From a virus, in IMG/VR virus record IMGVR_UViG_3300025652_000164, positions 1-40,736 of that record: a stretch of DNA of 40,736 nt, one strand, 5' to 3'. Made by a program: the position numbers and the translations under genes. This document shows, piece after piece, positions 1 through 6,733 of the stretch; positions within the stretch are counted from its first letter, which is position 1, and each line of letters starts with the position of its first letter. Under the pieces are notes generated by a model. That model was not told where the DNA came from, made no database searches, and saw nothing but the letters and a program-made list of their open reading frames with translations.

Positions 1-366
1 TCTATTAAGATGTATACCTAAATCAGTTGCGTCAACTTTATAATCGTCTGCATCTAGACTATTTATATCTTCGATAATAGCCTTAAAGTCATTAAGGATA
101 GGTGTTAACTCTTGTTCTGCTTCAAGGTTATTGTATATAAAAGCTTCAAGTCTTTCAAAAATACTGCCTTCATCCTCTTCATCTTCTGCATCTCTACGAT
201 CGACATCATCCGGATCTGGTCCGATTTCTGCTGCTATTTCGTTTCTTCTTTCTTCTTCTTGAGCTCTACGGTCAGCTTCAACTTCTTGCATATCTTCATA
301 ACCTTCGTTAAGAGGCTTTGATTTAGCGTAAGCTTCGAATATTAAATTTGTTTCTGTTGTATTCAT
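1..366 (-). CDS. Acidic virion-associated-type protein, 3' end cut by window
   Basis: The frame is open for 122 codons from ATG at 366 to the window edge, so the C-terminus is missing. I do not recognise the family. The N-terminus has a short amphipathic stretch (NLIFEAYAKSKPLNE, then Gly) like those of several other small genes here, followed by a very acidic and arginine-rich linker (EEDEEDEG type, about residues 25-70) and a helical segment. A late-promoter-like element ATTAAATA lies exactly 5 bases before the ATG and overlaps the stop codon of the gene upstream. The LNE|G site resembles a T4 prohead-protease site. A capsid-internal or core role is inference only. Confidence 0.7.
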   Translation of the reverse strand, partial: MNTTETNLIFEAYAKSKPLNEGYEDMQEVEADRRAQEEERRNEIAAEIGPDPDDVDRRDAEDEEDEGSIFERLEAFIYNNLEAEQELTPILNDFKAIIEDINSLDADDYKVDATDLGIHLNR

Positions 367-371
367 ATTAT

Positions 372-379
372 TATTTAAT
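372..379 (-). promoter_or_regulatory. Late promoter element ATTAAATA, 5 bases before ATG
   Basis: Read on the minus strand this is ATTAAATA, then ATAAT, then the ATG at 366. It is a one- or two-base variant of T4 late TATAAATA. It overlaps the stop codon of the upstream minus gene (375-377). No Shine-Dalgarno is present. Confidence 0.6.
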
Positions 380-788
380 TAAATCTATATTTAGGATCAT
401 TAGCTCCTGCTAAGTAACCTTTAAGTATTTCACTTAACGATGAAACTTCCATTGCTACTCTAGCAATCTTCTTTGTTTCTGAATTTGAAATGCTATCAAA
501 AATCGTATCAGCTTCTGCAGAATTTAAAGATGTTTGAATACTATCTGTAGTACCGTTAAGGTAATTAGAAAATTCATCCATTCTATTAATCCACTCACTT
601 AACTCATCATACATCTCTCTTTGTTGAGAATTAACAGGACTACCATCAGCTGTTTCAGGTACATCAATATCAAAATCACCAGCATCTGTTTCTGGCTCTA
701 AAGTTGATTGCATTGCTTCTGGATCGGTAAGACCCTCATCATCTTGCTCATTAAGAAACTTAATAAATTTTTTACTATATAAACTCAT
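375..788 (-). CDS. Small acidic protein with capsid-targeting-like N-terminus
   Basis: 137 residues, family not recognised. The N-terminus SKKFIKFLNE is a basic amphipathic helix ending in LxE, the form of a T4 capsid-targeting peptide and prohead-protease site. It is followed by an acidic, low-complexity linker (about residues 15-55) and a predicted helical C-terminal half (about 60-130) ending in a segment rich in Leu, Ala and Ser. The start is set by the late element TATAAATA exactly 5 bases upstream. The gene is divergent from the one at 811 and shares its promoter palindrome. It could be an internal head or prohead core protein, which is inference. Confidence 0.75.
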   Translation of the reverse strand: MSLYSKKFIKFLNEQDDEGLTDPEAMQSTLEPETDAGDFDIDVPETADGSPVNSQQREMYDELSEWINRMDEFSNYLNGTTDSIQTSLNSAEADTIFDSISNSETKKIARVAMEVSSLSEILKGYLAGANDPKYRFN

Positions 789-793
789 ATTAT

Positions 794-805
794 TATTTAT
801 AAATA
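794..805. promoter_or_regulatory. Bidirectional late promoter (overlapping TATAAATA on both strands)
   Basis: The 22 bases between the divergent start codons at 788 (-) and 811 (+) contain TATAAATA on the plus strand (798-805) and on the minus strand (794-801). Each ends exactly 5 bases before its ATG. The plus copy lies in the 12-base palindrome ATAAATATTTAT (799-810). There is no room for a ribosome binding site on either side. Confidence 0.75.
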
Positions 806-810
806 TTTAT

Positions 811-1182
811 ATGCAAAACAAAGGAAAACTAAAAATGTTTGTTGAACATTTATTGAGTGAAGATCAAATACCGGATTCACAACGGCAAGTTAACGGTATA
901 TCTTCAGAATCACCACCACAGCAAGTAGATGTTAATGGTCTCCTTAAAAGACAGTCATCAGATGATACAGCTCCGAAATTAGAACAATACCCTTTAAATG
1001 CATTTAATGAAATATCATCTGATTTATTTATAAATGTACAAAATCTTATGAGTATGCTTAAATCAGCTTACAATAATCCGAGTATTAAAGATAAAAAAGG
1101 TGTAGCAGAGTGTTATAATATAGCTAACTCAATAGATCAAACAGTAGTTGATTTAGCTAAAAAGGTCGGTAAAATCAAATAA
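811..1182 (+). CDS. Small protein with capsid-targeting-like N-terminus
   Basis: 123 residues, unrecognised. The N-terminal helix KLKMFVEHLLSE ends in LSE, matching the LxE pattern of the neighbouring minus-strand proteins. A Pro/Ser/Gln-rich linker follows (about 20-55), then a helical C-terminal half (about 60-120). Overall design matches the gene at 375-788 although the sequences differ. It begins 5 bases after a TATAAATA element. Its stop codon overlaps the next ATG (TAATG), so it heads a five-gene run of short coupled genes. A head-internal role is inferred from the N-terminus only. Confidence 0.75.
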   Translation: MQNKGKLKMFVEHLLSEDQIPDSQRQVNGISSESPPQQVDVNGLLKRQSSDDTAPKLEQYPLNAFNEISSDLFINVQNLMSMLKSAYNNPSIKDKKGVAECYNIANSIDQTVVDLAKKVGKIK

Positions 1183-1553
1183 TGATAAAAACAATAGTTT
1201 CATTAGTTTTAACGATATGTATTAGTACTCTTTTTAGTCTGATATTTATCGATAACTTTAAAGTAGTATTTGCTATTGCTACAATATTGCAATTTATTGG
1301 ATTTTATATTTTTAATAATATATATGAGAATTTTCTGAGAAAGAAAGCAATTGAGTTATCCGTAGAGTTTGAAAAGGAACGAGCTAAGAGTATGGTTACT
1401 GTTAGTTGCCCTTCATGTAATAATATACAACAGATTCAGATGGCAATTAATACTGATATATTATATGAATGCACAAAATGCAAAAGTGAAATAAAGGCAA
1501 GTAATAATACTAATACATTATTAACAACAAATCCTATATACACCCAACGATGA
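1182..1553 (+). CDS. Membrane-anchored zinc-ribbon protein
   Basis: 123 residues. Two hydrophobic segments (about 2-23 and 27-48) should span or enter the inner membrane. They are followed by a charged helix (about 50-72) and a four-cysteine zinc-ribbon-like module (CPSC at 76-79, CTKC at 97-100). The C-terminal tail is Asn/Thr rich. The start overlaps the previous stop and the end overlaps the next start, so translation is coupled. I know of no named family. A zinc ribbon facing the cytoplasm at the membrane could bind protein or nucleic acid. Function unknown. Confidence 0.75.
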   Translation: MIKTIVSLVLTICISTLFSLIFIDNFKVVFAIATILQFIGFYIFNNIYENFLRKKAIELSVEFEKERAKSMVTVSCPSCNNIQQIQMAINTDILYECTKCKSEIKASNNTNTLLTTNPIYTQR

Positions 1554-1954
1554 ACGAATTAGAAAAAAATACTATAACTAAACCAAGTTCAACATTAACA
1601 TCTCAACCTATACGAGCCGAATTTCCTTTTGATGAAATAAAACGTTCATTAAAGGATTCTTTAGAAATTGATAATTATGATGCTGTTATTCAAGGTATGG
1701 TAAAGCAAAAAAATAATAAAAAAATTGATATACTAAAGGTTTTTTTAGAGTCTGTATATAATGATATAAATGATATTAACAGTAAACATACCGGAGATGA
1801 TAAATCATTCTTTAATATCAATAAAAAAATCTTAATATCAAATTTACAAAACTCTCATGAAATTTTAAAAATATATGATATAGGTGATCGTAAGTTATTA
1901 TATACAATGTTAGGAACACTGATACAATATATATATGAAAGAAACGAACGATAA
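1550..1954 (+). CDS. Hypothetical protein, helical
   Basis: 134 residues, unrecognised. The first 25 residues are polar and probably disordered (Thr/Ser/Pro rich). The rest is rich in Ile, Lys, Asn and Asp and looks alpha-helical, with no cysteine motif or membrane segment. It overlaps the upstream stop by ATGA and overlaps the next gene by about 20 bases, so it belongs to the 811-2373 coupled run and has no promoter of its own. Confidence 0.65.
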   Translation: MNELEKNTITKPSSTLTSQPIRAEFPFDEIKRSLKDSLEIDNYDAVIQGMVKQKNNKKIDILKVFLESVYNDINDINSKHTGDDKSFFNINKKILISNLQNSHEILKIYDIGDRKLLYTMLGTLIQYIYERNER

Positions 1955-2198
1955 TAAAGAAGAGTATAGTTTAGATTATTTAGCTAGATTTGCATGCTTA
2001 TATGAAGGGGTTAATTTAGCATGTCAGCGAGCAGAACGAATTGGTTATAATTCAGAAAAAAGTAATGTTTGGATCAAACCAGGTGCATTTCAAAAGTATG
2101 TTGCTGAGAGATACGGTGATATGAAATATAATATGGAACAAGAACAACGAGGTGTACAAGTAGATGAAATTTATCCCTGGGACCAAGTTTACAAATAA
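1935..2198 (+). CDS. Hypothetical small protein
   Basis: 87 residues, unrecognised. It is a mixed charged sequence with aromatic residues spread through it (WIKPGAFQKYVAERYGDMKY in the middle), and it could be a small folded helical protein. It starts inside the end of the preceding gene and ends inside the beginning of the next (35-base overlap), which fits a tightly coupled operon. There is no late-promoter element at its start. Confidence 0.6.
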   Translation: MKETNDNKEEYSLDYLARFACLYEGVNLACQRAERIGYNSEKSNVWIKPGAFQKYVAERYGDMKYNMEQEQRGVQVDEIYPWDQVYK

Positions 2199-2373
2199 TA
2201 CTTCTAAAAATACTAAGTTTTTTAAACGAGGTGTTATTTATACATTAGCTAATATTAAATTAGTAGACGAAAAATATGAATATACATTCATATTGCCTGA
2301 TAAGACATTAAATATGGTAAAGTTTGAAAGCGTTGAAATAGCTGATAACTTTTTACAAACTATTTTAATTTAA
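2164..2373 (+). CDS. Hypothetical small beta-rich protein
   Basis: 69 residues, unrecognised. Its pattern of alternating hydrophobic residues (GVIYTLANIKLV, YEYTFILPDKTL) suggests a small beta-barrel or SH3-like fold, which is inference. It overlaps the previous gene by 35 bases in another frame. It is the last gene of the plus-strand run, and its TAA stop shares the palindrome TTAA with the stop of the convergent minus-strand gene. Confidence 0.6.
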   Translation: MKFIPGTKFTNNTSKNTKFFKRGVIYTLANIKLVDEKYEYTFILPDKTLNMVKFESVEIADNFLQTILI

Positions 2374-3155
2374 TAATAGTCGCCATATACATCAGTATCG
2401 TTAACTGACATGTTAAAAACATCTTCCTTACTAGTGCTATCTACATTATATAAATCGTAATTATCTTTTTTAGTTTGTGATTGTTCGTTAACACCACCGC
2501 TTAACCTACCAGCAAACGTATCTTCATAGATTTGACTATTACCTGATATATTACTAGTTAAATTATTAAACGGTATATTTGGTTCAAAGCTATAATCTAG
2601 ACGTTTAGCTTTTATTAAGAAGACGTAATGACCAGCTAAGTTATTGATTTGTGCAATATCTTCATCAAGCTTTTCAGTTATTTCAAAATACTTAGCTTGT
2701 CGATTGTTAGGTCTATCATCACCATATTCACTTAATTGAAATACGTCACCAGCTTTAGGTTCAACAATATTGTATTGAGTCTCCCAAACAGCACTTAAAG
2801 TATAAAATTCATCATAGAAAGATGATATATGGATATATGCAGTTATATCATCATCACTTTCAAATCCAAATTGAGATAATGTTATTGCATTTTCATTTAA
2901 AGTTGCAGCGATAATTATTTCTCTTGGATCTGCAAATACTTTTGTAGGTTCTTCGCCATATAAGTTATTTGCACTTAATGTATTGAATGTATTGACAAAA
3001 TATTTAACTTTAACACCGTATTGATTAATTTGTTCCCTCCACCAGTTACTAAATAAAAAGCGTTCAGATTCTTGAATACTTTTATCAGTAAATCTATAGC
3101 ATGCTTCATCAACTACTTGCATACCTGGGTAACAGTTATCGTAATCTATGCTCAT
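2370..3155 (-). CDS. gp14: Neck protein, T4 gp14-like
   Basis: 261 residues (T4 gp14 is of similar size). T4 gp14 is a head-completion neck protein that joins the DNA-filled head to the tail. Recognisable features in order are YGVKVKYFVNTF with LYGEEP (about residues 46-70), the run ENAITLSQFGFESDDDITAY (about 88-107), and GDVFQLSEYGDD followed by a segment like the gp14 middle domain (about 135-175). The C-terminal 60 residues are polar and probably flexible. The start overlaps the stop of the upstream gene by 4 bases, so translation is coupled. Assignment rests on remembered family patterns. Confidence 0.75.
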   Translation of the reverse strand: MSIDYDNCYPGMQVVDEACYRFTDKSIQESERFLFSNWWREQINQYGVKVKYFVNTFNTLSANNLYGEEPTKVFADPREIIIAATLNENAITLSQFGFESDDDITAYIHISSFYDEFYTLSAVWETQYNIVEPKAGDVFQLSEYGDDRPNNRQAKYFEITEKLDEDIAQINNLAGHYVFLIKAKRLDYSFEPNIPFNNLTSNISGNSQIYEDTFAGRLSGGVNEQSQTKKDNYDLYNVDSTSKEDVFNMSVNDTDVYGDYY

Positions 3156-3499
3156 CTTTTTATAATAAAGTTATTTGTTTTATCATCGTAATATAGCTGT
3201 ATACCAGTGCTTCCTAATTTTTTAATTTCACCTTTAATTGGTATAACATTGTATTCTGTTCTCATATATTCTAAGTCTTTACGATCACATACTCTCATAC
3301 CATGGCTATCTTTTAATGACTCTATTTTTGCATTCTTTGATGGATCAGCTTTAACATAGTCAGGTATAATTTTTTCACTATTATCCTTTCTTGTATAACC
3401 GTTACACGAAGCTTTAGGTATAGCTTTAAGATGTCTATGGTTAACACCTACTTGAGGCCCGCTATATTTATTTTCAAAAAACTTTTTGAAGAGTTGCAT
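3152..3499 (-). CDS. Hypothetical protein upstream of neck gene
   Basis: 115 residues, unrecognised. It begins with a short basic aromatic helix (MQLFKKFFENK) resembling the targeting-like N-termini of neighbours, then a basic stretch rich in His, Lys, Arg and Asn, and ends in a beta-rich segment (GIQLYYDDKTNNFIIKR). The start is fixed by TATAAATA 5 bases upstream. It is the first gene of a two-gene unit with gp14, so it may act at the head-tail neck, though that is only by position. Confidence 0.7.
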   Translation of the reverse strand: MQLFKKFFENKYSGPQVGVNHRHLKAIPKASCNGYTRKDNSEKIIPDYVKADPSKNAKIESLKDSHGMRVCDRKDLEYMRTEYNVIPIKGEIKKLGSTGIQLYYDDKTNNFIIKR

Positions 3500-3504
3500 A
3501 TTTA

Positions 3505-3512
3505 TATTTATA
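3505..3512 (-). promoter_or_regulatory. Late promoter TATAAATA, 5 bases before ATG
   Basis: A perfect T4 late octamer on the minus strand, then TAAAT, then the ATG at 3499. It starts one base after the T-tract of the terminator of the upstream minus gene, so one unit stops where the next starts. Confidence 0.75.
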
Positions 3513-3513
3513 C

Positions 3514-3550
3514 AAAAAAAAGCTGCAACAAGTAAAGTTGCAGCTTTTTT
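3514..3550. terminator. Rho-independent terminator, usable in both directions
   Basis: An 8-bp perfect stem GCTGCAAC/GTTGCAGC (3522-3529 with 3537-3544) encloses a 7-base loop and is flanked by eight A on the left and six T on the right. Read on the minus strand it gives a hairpin followed by eight U, correctly placed just after the stop of the gene ending at 3569. Confidence 0.85.
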
Positions 3551-3568
3551 AAATTTACTTTTTAGATC

Positions 3569-4072
3569 TTAAGCAAATAAGTCACCTGTTTGGTTATTTA
3601 CTTTATTTTGCTTTGATGTAAGCTTGCCTTTTCCATCTGCAAGTGGCTTACCTTTACCATCTACAGTCGTCTTAACTTGACCATGTGCTTTACCTTTCGA
3701 AGCTTTTACATTACCTACTGTATTCTTACGACTTGTAAGTGAATGACCAGCTGAAGCTGGAACTTCCTTTAATTCAGTAGCTTCTTCTAACTCTTCATCT
3801 TCATCATCTTCTTCAGCTTCTTCAGCTCCGAAAGCTTCAAAACCACCTTCGTCTTCACCTTCGTCTTCACCTTCGTCTTCATCACTCAATTGATCCATTA
3901 ACATATCATGAAGCTTTTGAGCTGTTTCACGATCCAAGGTTAATGTAATTTCGTCCGTTTCTTCAACTTCAACATCACCTTCATCACCTGCGTCAATACC
4001 GAGTGCTTCGAGTTCATTTTGGTCTTCTTCGTTCATTACCGATTCAAATAACTTATCAAATGTAGATTTCAT
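3569..4072 (-). CDS. Nested short form of the prohead-core-like protein
   Basis: In-frame internal ATG at 4072 gives 167 residues starting MKSTFDKLFESVMNE. A perfect TATAAATA (4078-4085) sits exactly 5 bases upstream, the spacing seen at true gene starts here, and encodes part of the sequence ESINNN of the long form. The short form would begin with its own targeting-like helix and carry the acidic block and basic tail but not the Lys/Gly-rich first 106 residues. Whether both forms are made cannot be decided from sequence. Confidence 0.55.
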   Translation of the reverse strand: MKSTFDKLFESVMNEEDQNELEALGIDAGDEGDVEVEETDEITLTLDRETAQKLHDMLMDQLSDEDEGEDEGEDEGGFEAFGAEEAEEDDEDEELEEATELKEVPASAGHSLTSRKNTVGNVKASKGKAHGQVKTTVDGKGKPLADGKGKLTSKQNKVNNQTGDLFA

Positions 4073-4390
4073 ATTATTATTTATAGATTCTTTTATCTTT
4101 TTTCCAACCTTTTCGTCATAAATTTCGGAAGAAAAATCTTTACTATCATATAATTCATCTTTTTTCTTTGATTTTTTAGGGTCAATTGGTTCTTTTAAAC
4201 CTTCTGCATTGTCAGGTCCTGTTGATTTCCCGTTTTGAAACTTCTTATTTTTATCGCTATTTAAATCAGCTGGACCTTTACCTGGTTTAGTGCCAAACTT
4301 AGCTGCTTTTTCTCCAGGTACGTTTTCTGATAAAATATTAGTGGAATATGTATCCCAAATTTCTGTGAGTGTATTTGCCCGACTTGTCAT
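3569..4390 (-). CDS. Acidic prohead-core/scaffold-like protein, long form
   Basis: 273 residues from the ATG at 4390. A longer frame from 4426 exists, but AATAAATA lies exactly 5 bases before 4390. Residues 1-22 end in ILSE, like a capsid-targeting peptide. Residues 25-105 are Lys/Gly/Asp/Pro rich and likely disordered. Residues 107-180 repeat a targeting-like helix (KSTFDKLFESVMNE) and a possible short helical domain. Residues 180-215 are almost wholly Glu/Asp (EDEG repeats), and the C-terminal 60 residues are basic, rich in Lys, Gly and Asn. Such charge blocks are typical of T4-group prohead core proteins (gp67/gp68 type). An internal start at 4072 has its own late promoter. Confidence 0.65.
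   Translation of the reverse strand: MTSRANTLTEIWDTYSTNILSENVPGEKAAKFGTKPGKGPADLNSDKNKKFQNGKSTGPDNAEGLKEPIDPKKSKKKDELYDSKDFSSEIYDEKVGKKIKESINNNMKSTFDKLFESVMNEEDQNELEALGIDAGDEGDVEVEETDEITLTLDRETAQKLHDMLMDQLSDEDEGEDEGEDEGGFEAFGAEEAEEDDEDEELEEATELKEVPASAGHSLTSRKNTVGNVKASKGKAHGQVKTTVDGKGKPLADGKGKLTSKQNKVNNQTGDLFA
3845..3880. repeat. Three tandem 12-base units in the acidic block
   Basis: Three perfect copies of ACCTTCGTCTTC (plus strand) encode the EDEG repeats of the prohead-core-like protein. It is a small in-frame minisatellite whose copy number could change without breaking the frame. Confidence 0.85.
4078..4085 (-). promoter_or_regulatory. Internal late promoter TATAAATA in a coding region
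   Basis: A perfect octamer on the minus strand, then ATAAT, then an in-frame ATG at 4072. Same spacing as the intergenic late promoters. Confidence 0.6.
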
Positions 4391-4403
4391 ATAAATATTT
4401 ATT
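4390..4403. promoter_or_regulatory. Bidirectional late promoter between core-like gene and terminase
   Basis: The same 12-base palindrome as at 799-810 (ATAAATATTTAT, 4391-4402). The minus strand reads AATAAATA, 5 bases, ATG at 4390. The plus strand reads TATAAATA (4390-4397), 8 bases, ATG at 4406. The plus element overlaps the minus-strand start codon by one base. Confidence 0.7.
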
Positions 4404-4405
4404 GG

Positions 4406-6100
4406 ATGGTAGCTAAAAATAAACAAAATTACATGAATAACCCGGATTTACCAAATGTCGGGGCTGAATTTGAGTATACACCTAAGATGATAAAAGAGCT
4501 TAAAAAGGCTCAAAACAACTTATTATATTTTGCTGAAAACTTTTTTCATATAATTTCACTGGATGATGGTAAACAAAAAATAAACTTACATTACTGTCAG
4601 AAACGAGCTTTACGTAAAATGCGGGATAATAGATTCTTTATATTATTAGCATCTCGACAAATTGGTAAGACTACAATGATGACAATCTATGCTTTATGGA
4701 TTGCTTGCTTTAATAATGATCAACGTATTCTAATTGTAGCTAATAAAGAAGGCACTGCTATTGAAATTATGAATAGAATTAGATTAGCATATGAAGAGCT
4801 ACCTAATTGGTTAAAACCAGGTGTTAAAGAATATGGTAAGACTGCAGTAACGTTAGCGAATGGTACGAGAATAGGTATATCAACTACCACAGGTACAGCA
4901 GCTCGTGGTCAATCTGTAAATTGTTTAATTCTAGACGAGCTAGCTTTTATTGAGCCTAATCTTGTTGATGATTTCTGGAAATCAGTATATCCCATCGTTT
5001 CAGCTTCTAAGAAGTCTAAGATTTTTATAGCTTCAACAGCAAATGGTACTGAAAATCTTTTCTATAAGTTATATTCAGGAGCTGAGTCTGGGGATTCTAA
5101 TTGGGCATACGATAAAATCTTATGGAATGAAATACCAGGTAGAAATGAAAAATGGAAACAAGATACTATAGCATCTATTGGTAGTACAGATGCATGGATG
5201 CAAGAGTTTGAATGTCAATTTATATCAACTGGTGAGAGTTCTTTAGATTTAGAACTTTTTGAAAAGTTATCTACACAAGCAAAGGACCCGAAATTTGTTT
5301 TTGATGATGGACACTATTTACTCTGGGATGAACCGAAAGATGATAGAATATATATAGCAAGCGTTGATACAGCAGAAGGTTTAGGTCGGGATGCTTCAGT
5401 TATACAGATATTAGATTATACTGATCTCACTAATATAGAACAAGTAGCTACATACCATAATAATATGATATCACCTTATAACTTCACTGAAAAGGTTTAT
5501 GAAATATTACAACACTGGGGTAATCCGTTAGTATGTATTGAAAGAAATAATAGTGGTGGTCAAGTTGTTGATATTCTTAAAAATACACACAATTATGAAA
5601 ACATAGTATCGTGGGGAGCAGCTACTGCAAGTAATAGAAAGAATAACCAACTAGGTATCGTAGCTCATACTAACACAAAATATAAAGGTGTTATGAATAT
5701 GAGATATTGGTTAAATGAACTTGAAGCGGTGAAGATAAACGATATACATCTGGTTAAAGAATTAAAGGACTTTACGAAACACCCAAATGGTACATGGAGT
5801 GCCAGGAAAGGCAAGCATGATGATAGAGTAACATCGATGATGTGGAATTTAATAATTCTTATAGATGATATAGTTACAACATATTTTGATGTTGTTAAAT
5901 ATGATTTAAATAATCGACCTTTAGAGTTACAGCAATTTGATTACGGTATTAAATATTTTATAGACCCTACTTCAATGTATACTAATGAAAAAGATACCGG
6001 CTATACACCGACTTTACCTGTTATAATAGGCAATGCTGAACAAGTAAATAATGATATGGGTAATTTAATTAATCAAGGGTATAAAATATGGCAAATGTAA
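4406..6100 (+). CDS. gp17: Terminase large subunit (DNA-packaging ATPase/nuclease), T4 gp17-like
   Basis: 564 residues (T4 gp17: 610). This is the motor that translocates DNA into the prohead and cuts the concatemer. The N-terminal ATPase shows Walker A SRQIGKTT (83-90), Walker B with catalytic Glu in CLILDE (173-178) and coupling motif STANG (210-214). The C-terminal RNase H-like nuclease has acidic residues in IASVDTAEG (Asp321), CIERNNSGG (Glu379) and KGKHDDR (near residue 474). All key residues are present, so the enzyme should be active. It starts 8 bases after a TATAAATA; the short leader contains GG but no clear ribosome site. It overlaps the next gene by 13 bases. Confidence 0.97.
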   Translation: MVAKNKQNYMNNPDLPNVGAEFEYTPKMIKELKKAQNNLLYFAENFFHIISLDDGKQKINLHYCQKRALRKMRDNRFFILLASRQIGKTTMMTIYALWIACFNNDQRILIVANKEGTAIEIMNRIRLAYEELPNWLKPGVKEYGKTAVTLANGTRIGISTTTGTAARGQSVNCLILDELAFIEPNLVDDFWKSVYPIVSASKKSKIFIASTANGTENLFYKLYSGAESGDSNWAYDKILWNEIPGRNEKWKQDTIASIGSTDAWMQEFECQFISTGESSLDLELFEKLSTQAKDPKFVFDDGHYLLWDEPKDDRIYIASVDTAEGLGRDASVIQILDYTDLTNIEQVATYHNNMISPYNFTEKVYEILQHWGNPLVCIERNNSGGQVVDILKNTHNYENIVSWGAATASNRKNNQLGIVAHTNTKYKGVMNMRYWLNELEAVKINDIHLVKELKDFTKHPNGTWSARKGKHDDRVTSMMWNLIILIDDIVTTYFDVVKYDLNNRPLELQQFDYGIKYFIDPTSMYTNEKDTGYTPTLPVIIGNAEQVNNDMGNLINQGYKIWQM

Positions 6101-6702
6101 ATCAATCACAATTAAATAAAGGTAGGTTAGATAAATTTCTTTTAGTCTTTACCTTACCTGAAGTTTTAAAAAAAATTAGTTCTAATAATTTAGATGCTAG
6201 AGGAAATACATCGATAATAGAAGATTCATTACAATTTTCAGTATACGGTGCTGTAACACCAAAAATTGTTGTACCAGCAATTGAACAAGGGTATGCTGGT
6301 CAGTTTTATAAAATATCCTCTCATACAAGACCTGTATATGATAATTTAGTTGTTAATTTCACTGTTGATAGTCTGTTTAATAATTACTGGGTTTTATATA
6401 AATGGTTAAATTTACTAAATGATGAAAAATCGTCAAGCTATGATGGCCAAAATTTATTAAACACTCCAAACATTGCAACAGCTAATAAAAATTTCAATGT
6501 TAGTGATGGTCCTCCAGTCCAATACCAAGCAGATATTACATTATACGGTAAAGATGAATTTGATAATAATATAATTAAATTTCTATATAAAAATGCATTC
6601 CCGGTATCTCTAGGTAACATTGATTTTAATTATAGATCTGCAGATGAGATAGAAACTACATTTGAATTCGGTTTTTCACAATTAAATGTAGAATTACTGT
6701 AG
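6088..6702 (+). CDS. Tail-tube-like (gp19-fold) structural protein
   Basis: 204 residues. The C-terminal half has the pattern of T4-type tube proteins: a helix (YWVLYKWLNLLND, about 90-102), then a strand pair around ITLYGKDEFDN and NAFPVSLGNIDFNYRSADEI, then a final strand (about 145-204). The N-terminus is a polar arm. It lies between terminase and sheath, where T4 has no gene, and its start overlaps the end of terminase. It could be a tail completion protein or a second tube paralogue alongside the clear gp19 at 10286. The fold call is moderate and the exact role unknown. Confidence 0.6.
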   Translation: MANVNQSQLNKGRLDKFLLVFTLPEVLKKISSNNLDARGNTSIIEDSLQFSVYGAVTPKIVVPAIEQGYAGQFYKISSHTRPVYDNLVVNFTVDSLFNNYWVLYKWLNLLNDEKSSSYDGQNLLNTPNIATANKNFNVSDGPPVQYQADITLYGKDEFDNNIIKFLYKNAFPVSLGNIDFNYRSADEIETTFEFGFSQLNVELL

Positions 6703-6718
6703 TTTTAGGTCGAGAAAA

Positions 6719-6726
6719 TATAAATA
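6719..6726 (+). promoter_or_regulatory. Late promoter TATAAATA before sheath gene
   Basis: A perfect octamer 7 bases before the ATG at 6734. There is no Shine-Dalgarno between them. Confidence 0.75.
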
Positions 6727-6733
6727 TTTGTAT

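Noticed and set aside
112-321. A 69-codon plus-strand frame rich in Phe and Ser
   Set aside because: It is antisense to the acidic, Glu-rich truncated gene at 1-366, whose reverse complement naturally reads as Phe/Ser/Leu codons.
4391-4426. Longer N-terminus for the core-like gene starting at 4426
   Set aside because: Would overlap the terminase start and cross the palindromic promoter. The ATG at 4390 sits exactly 5 bases from AATAAATA.
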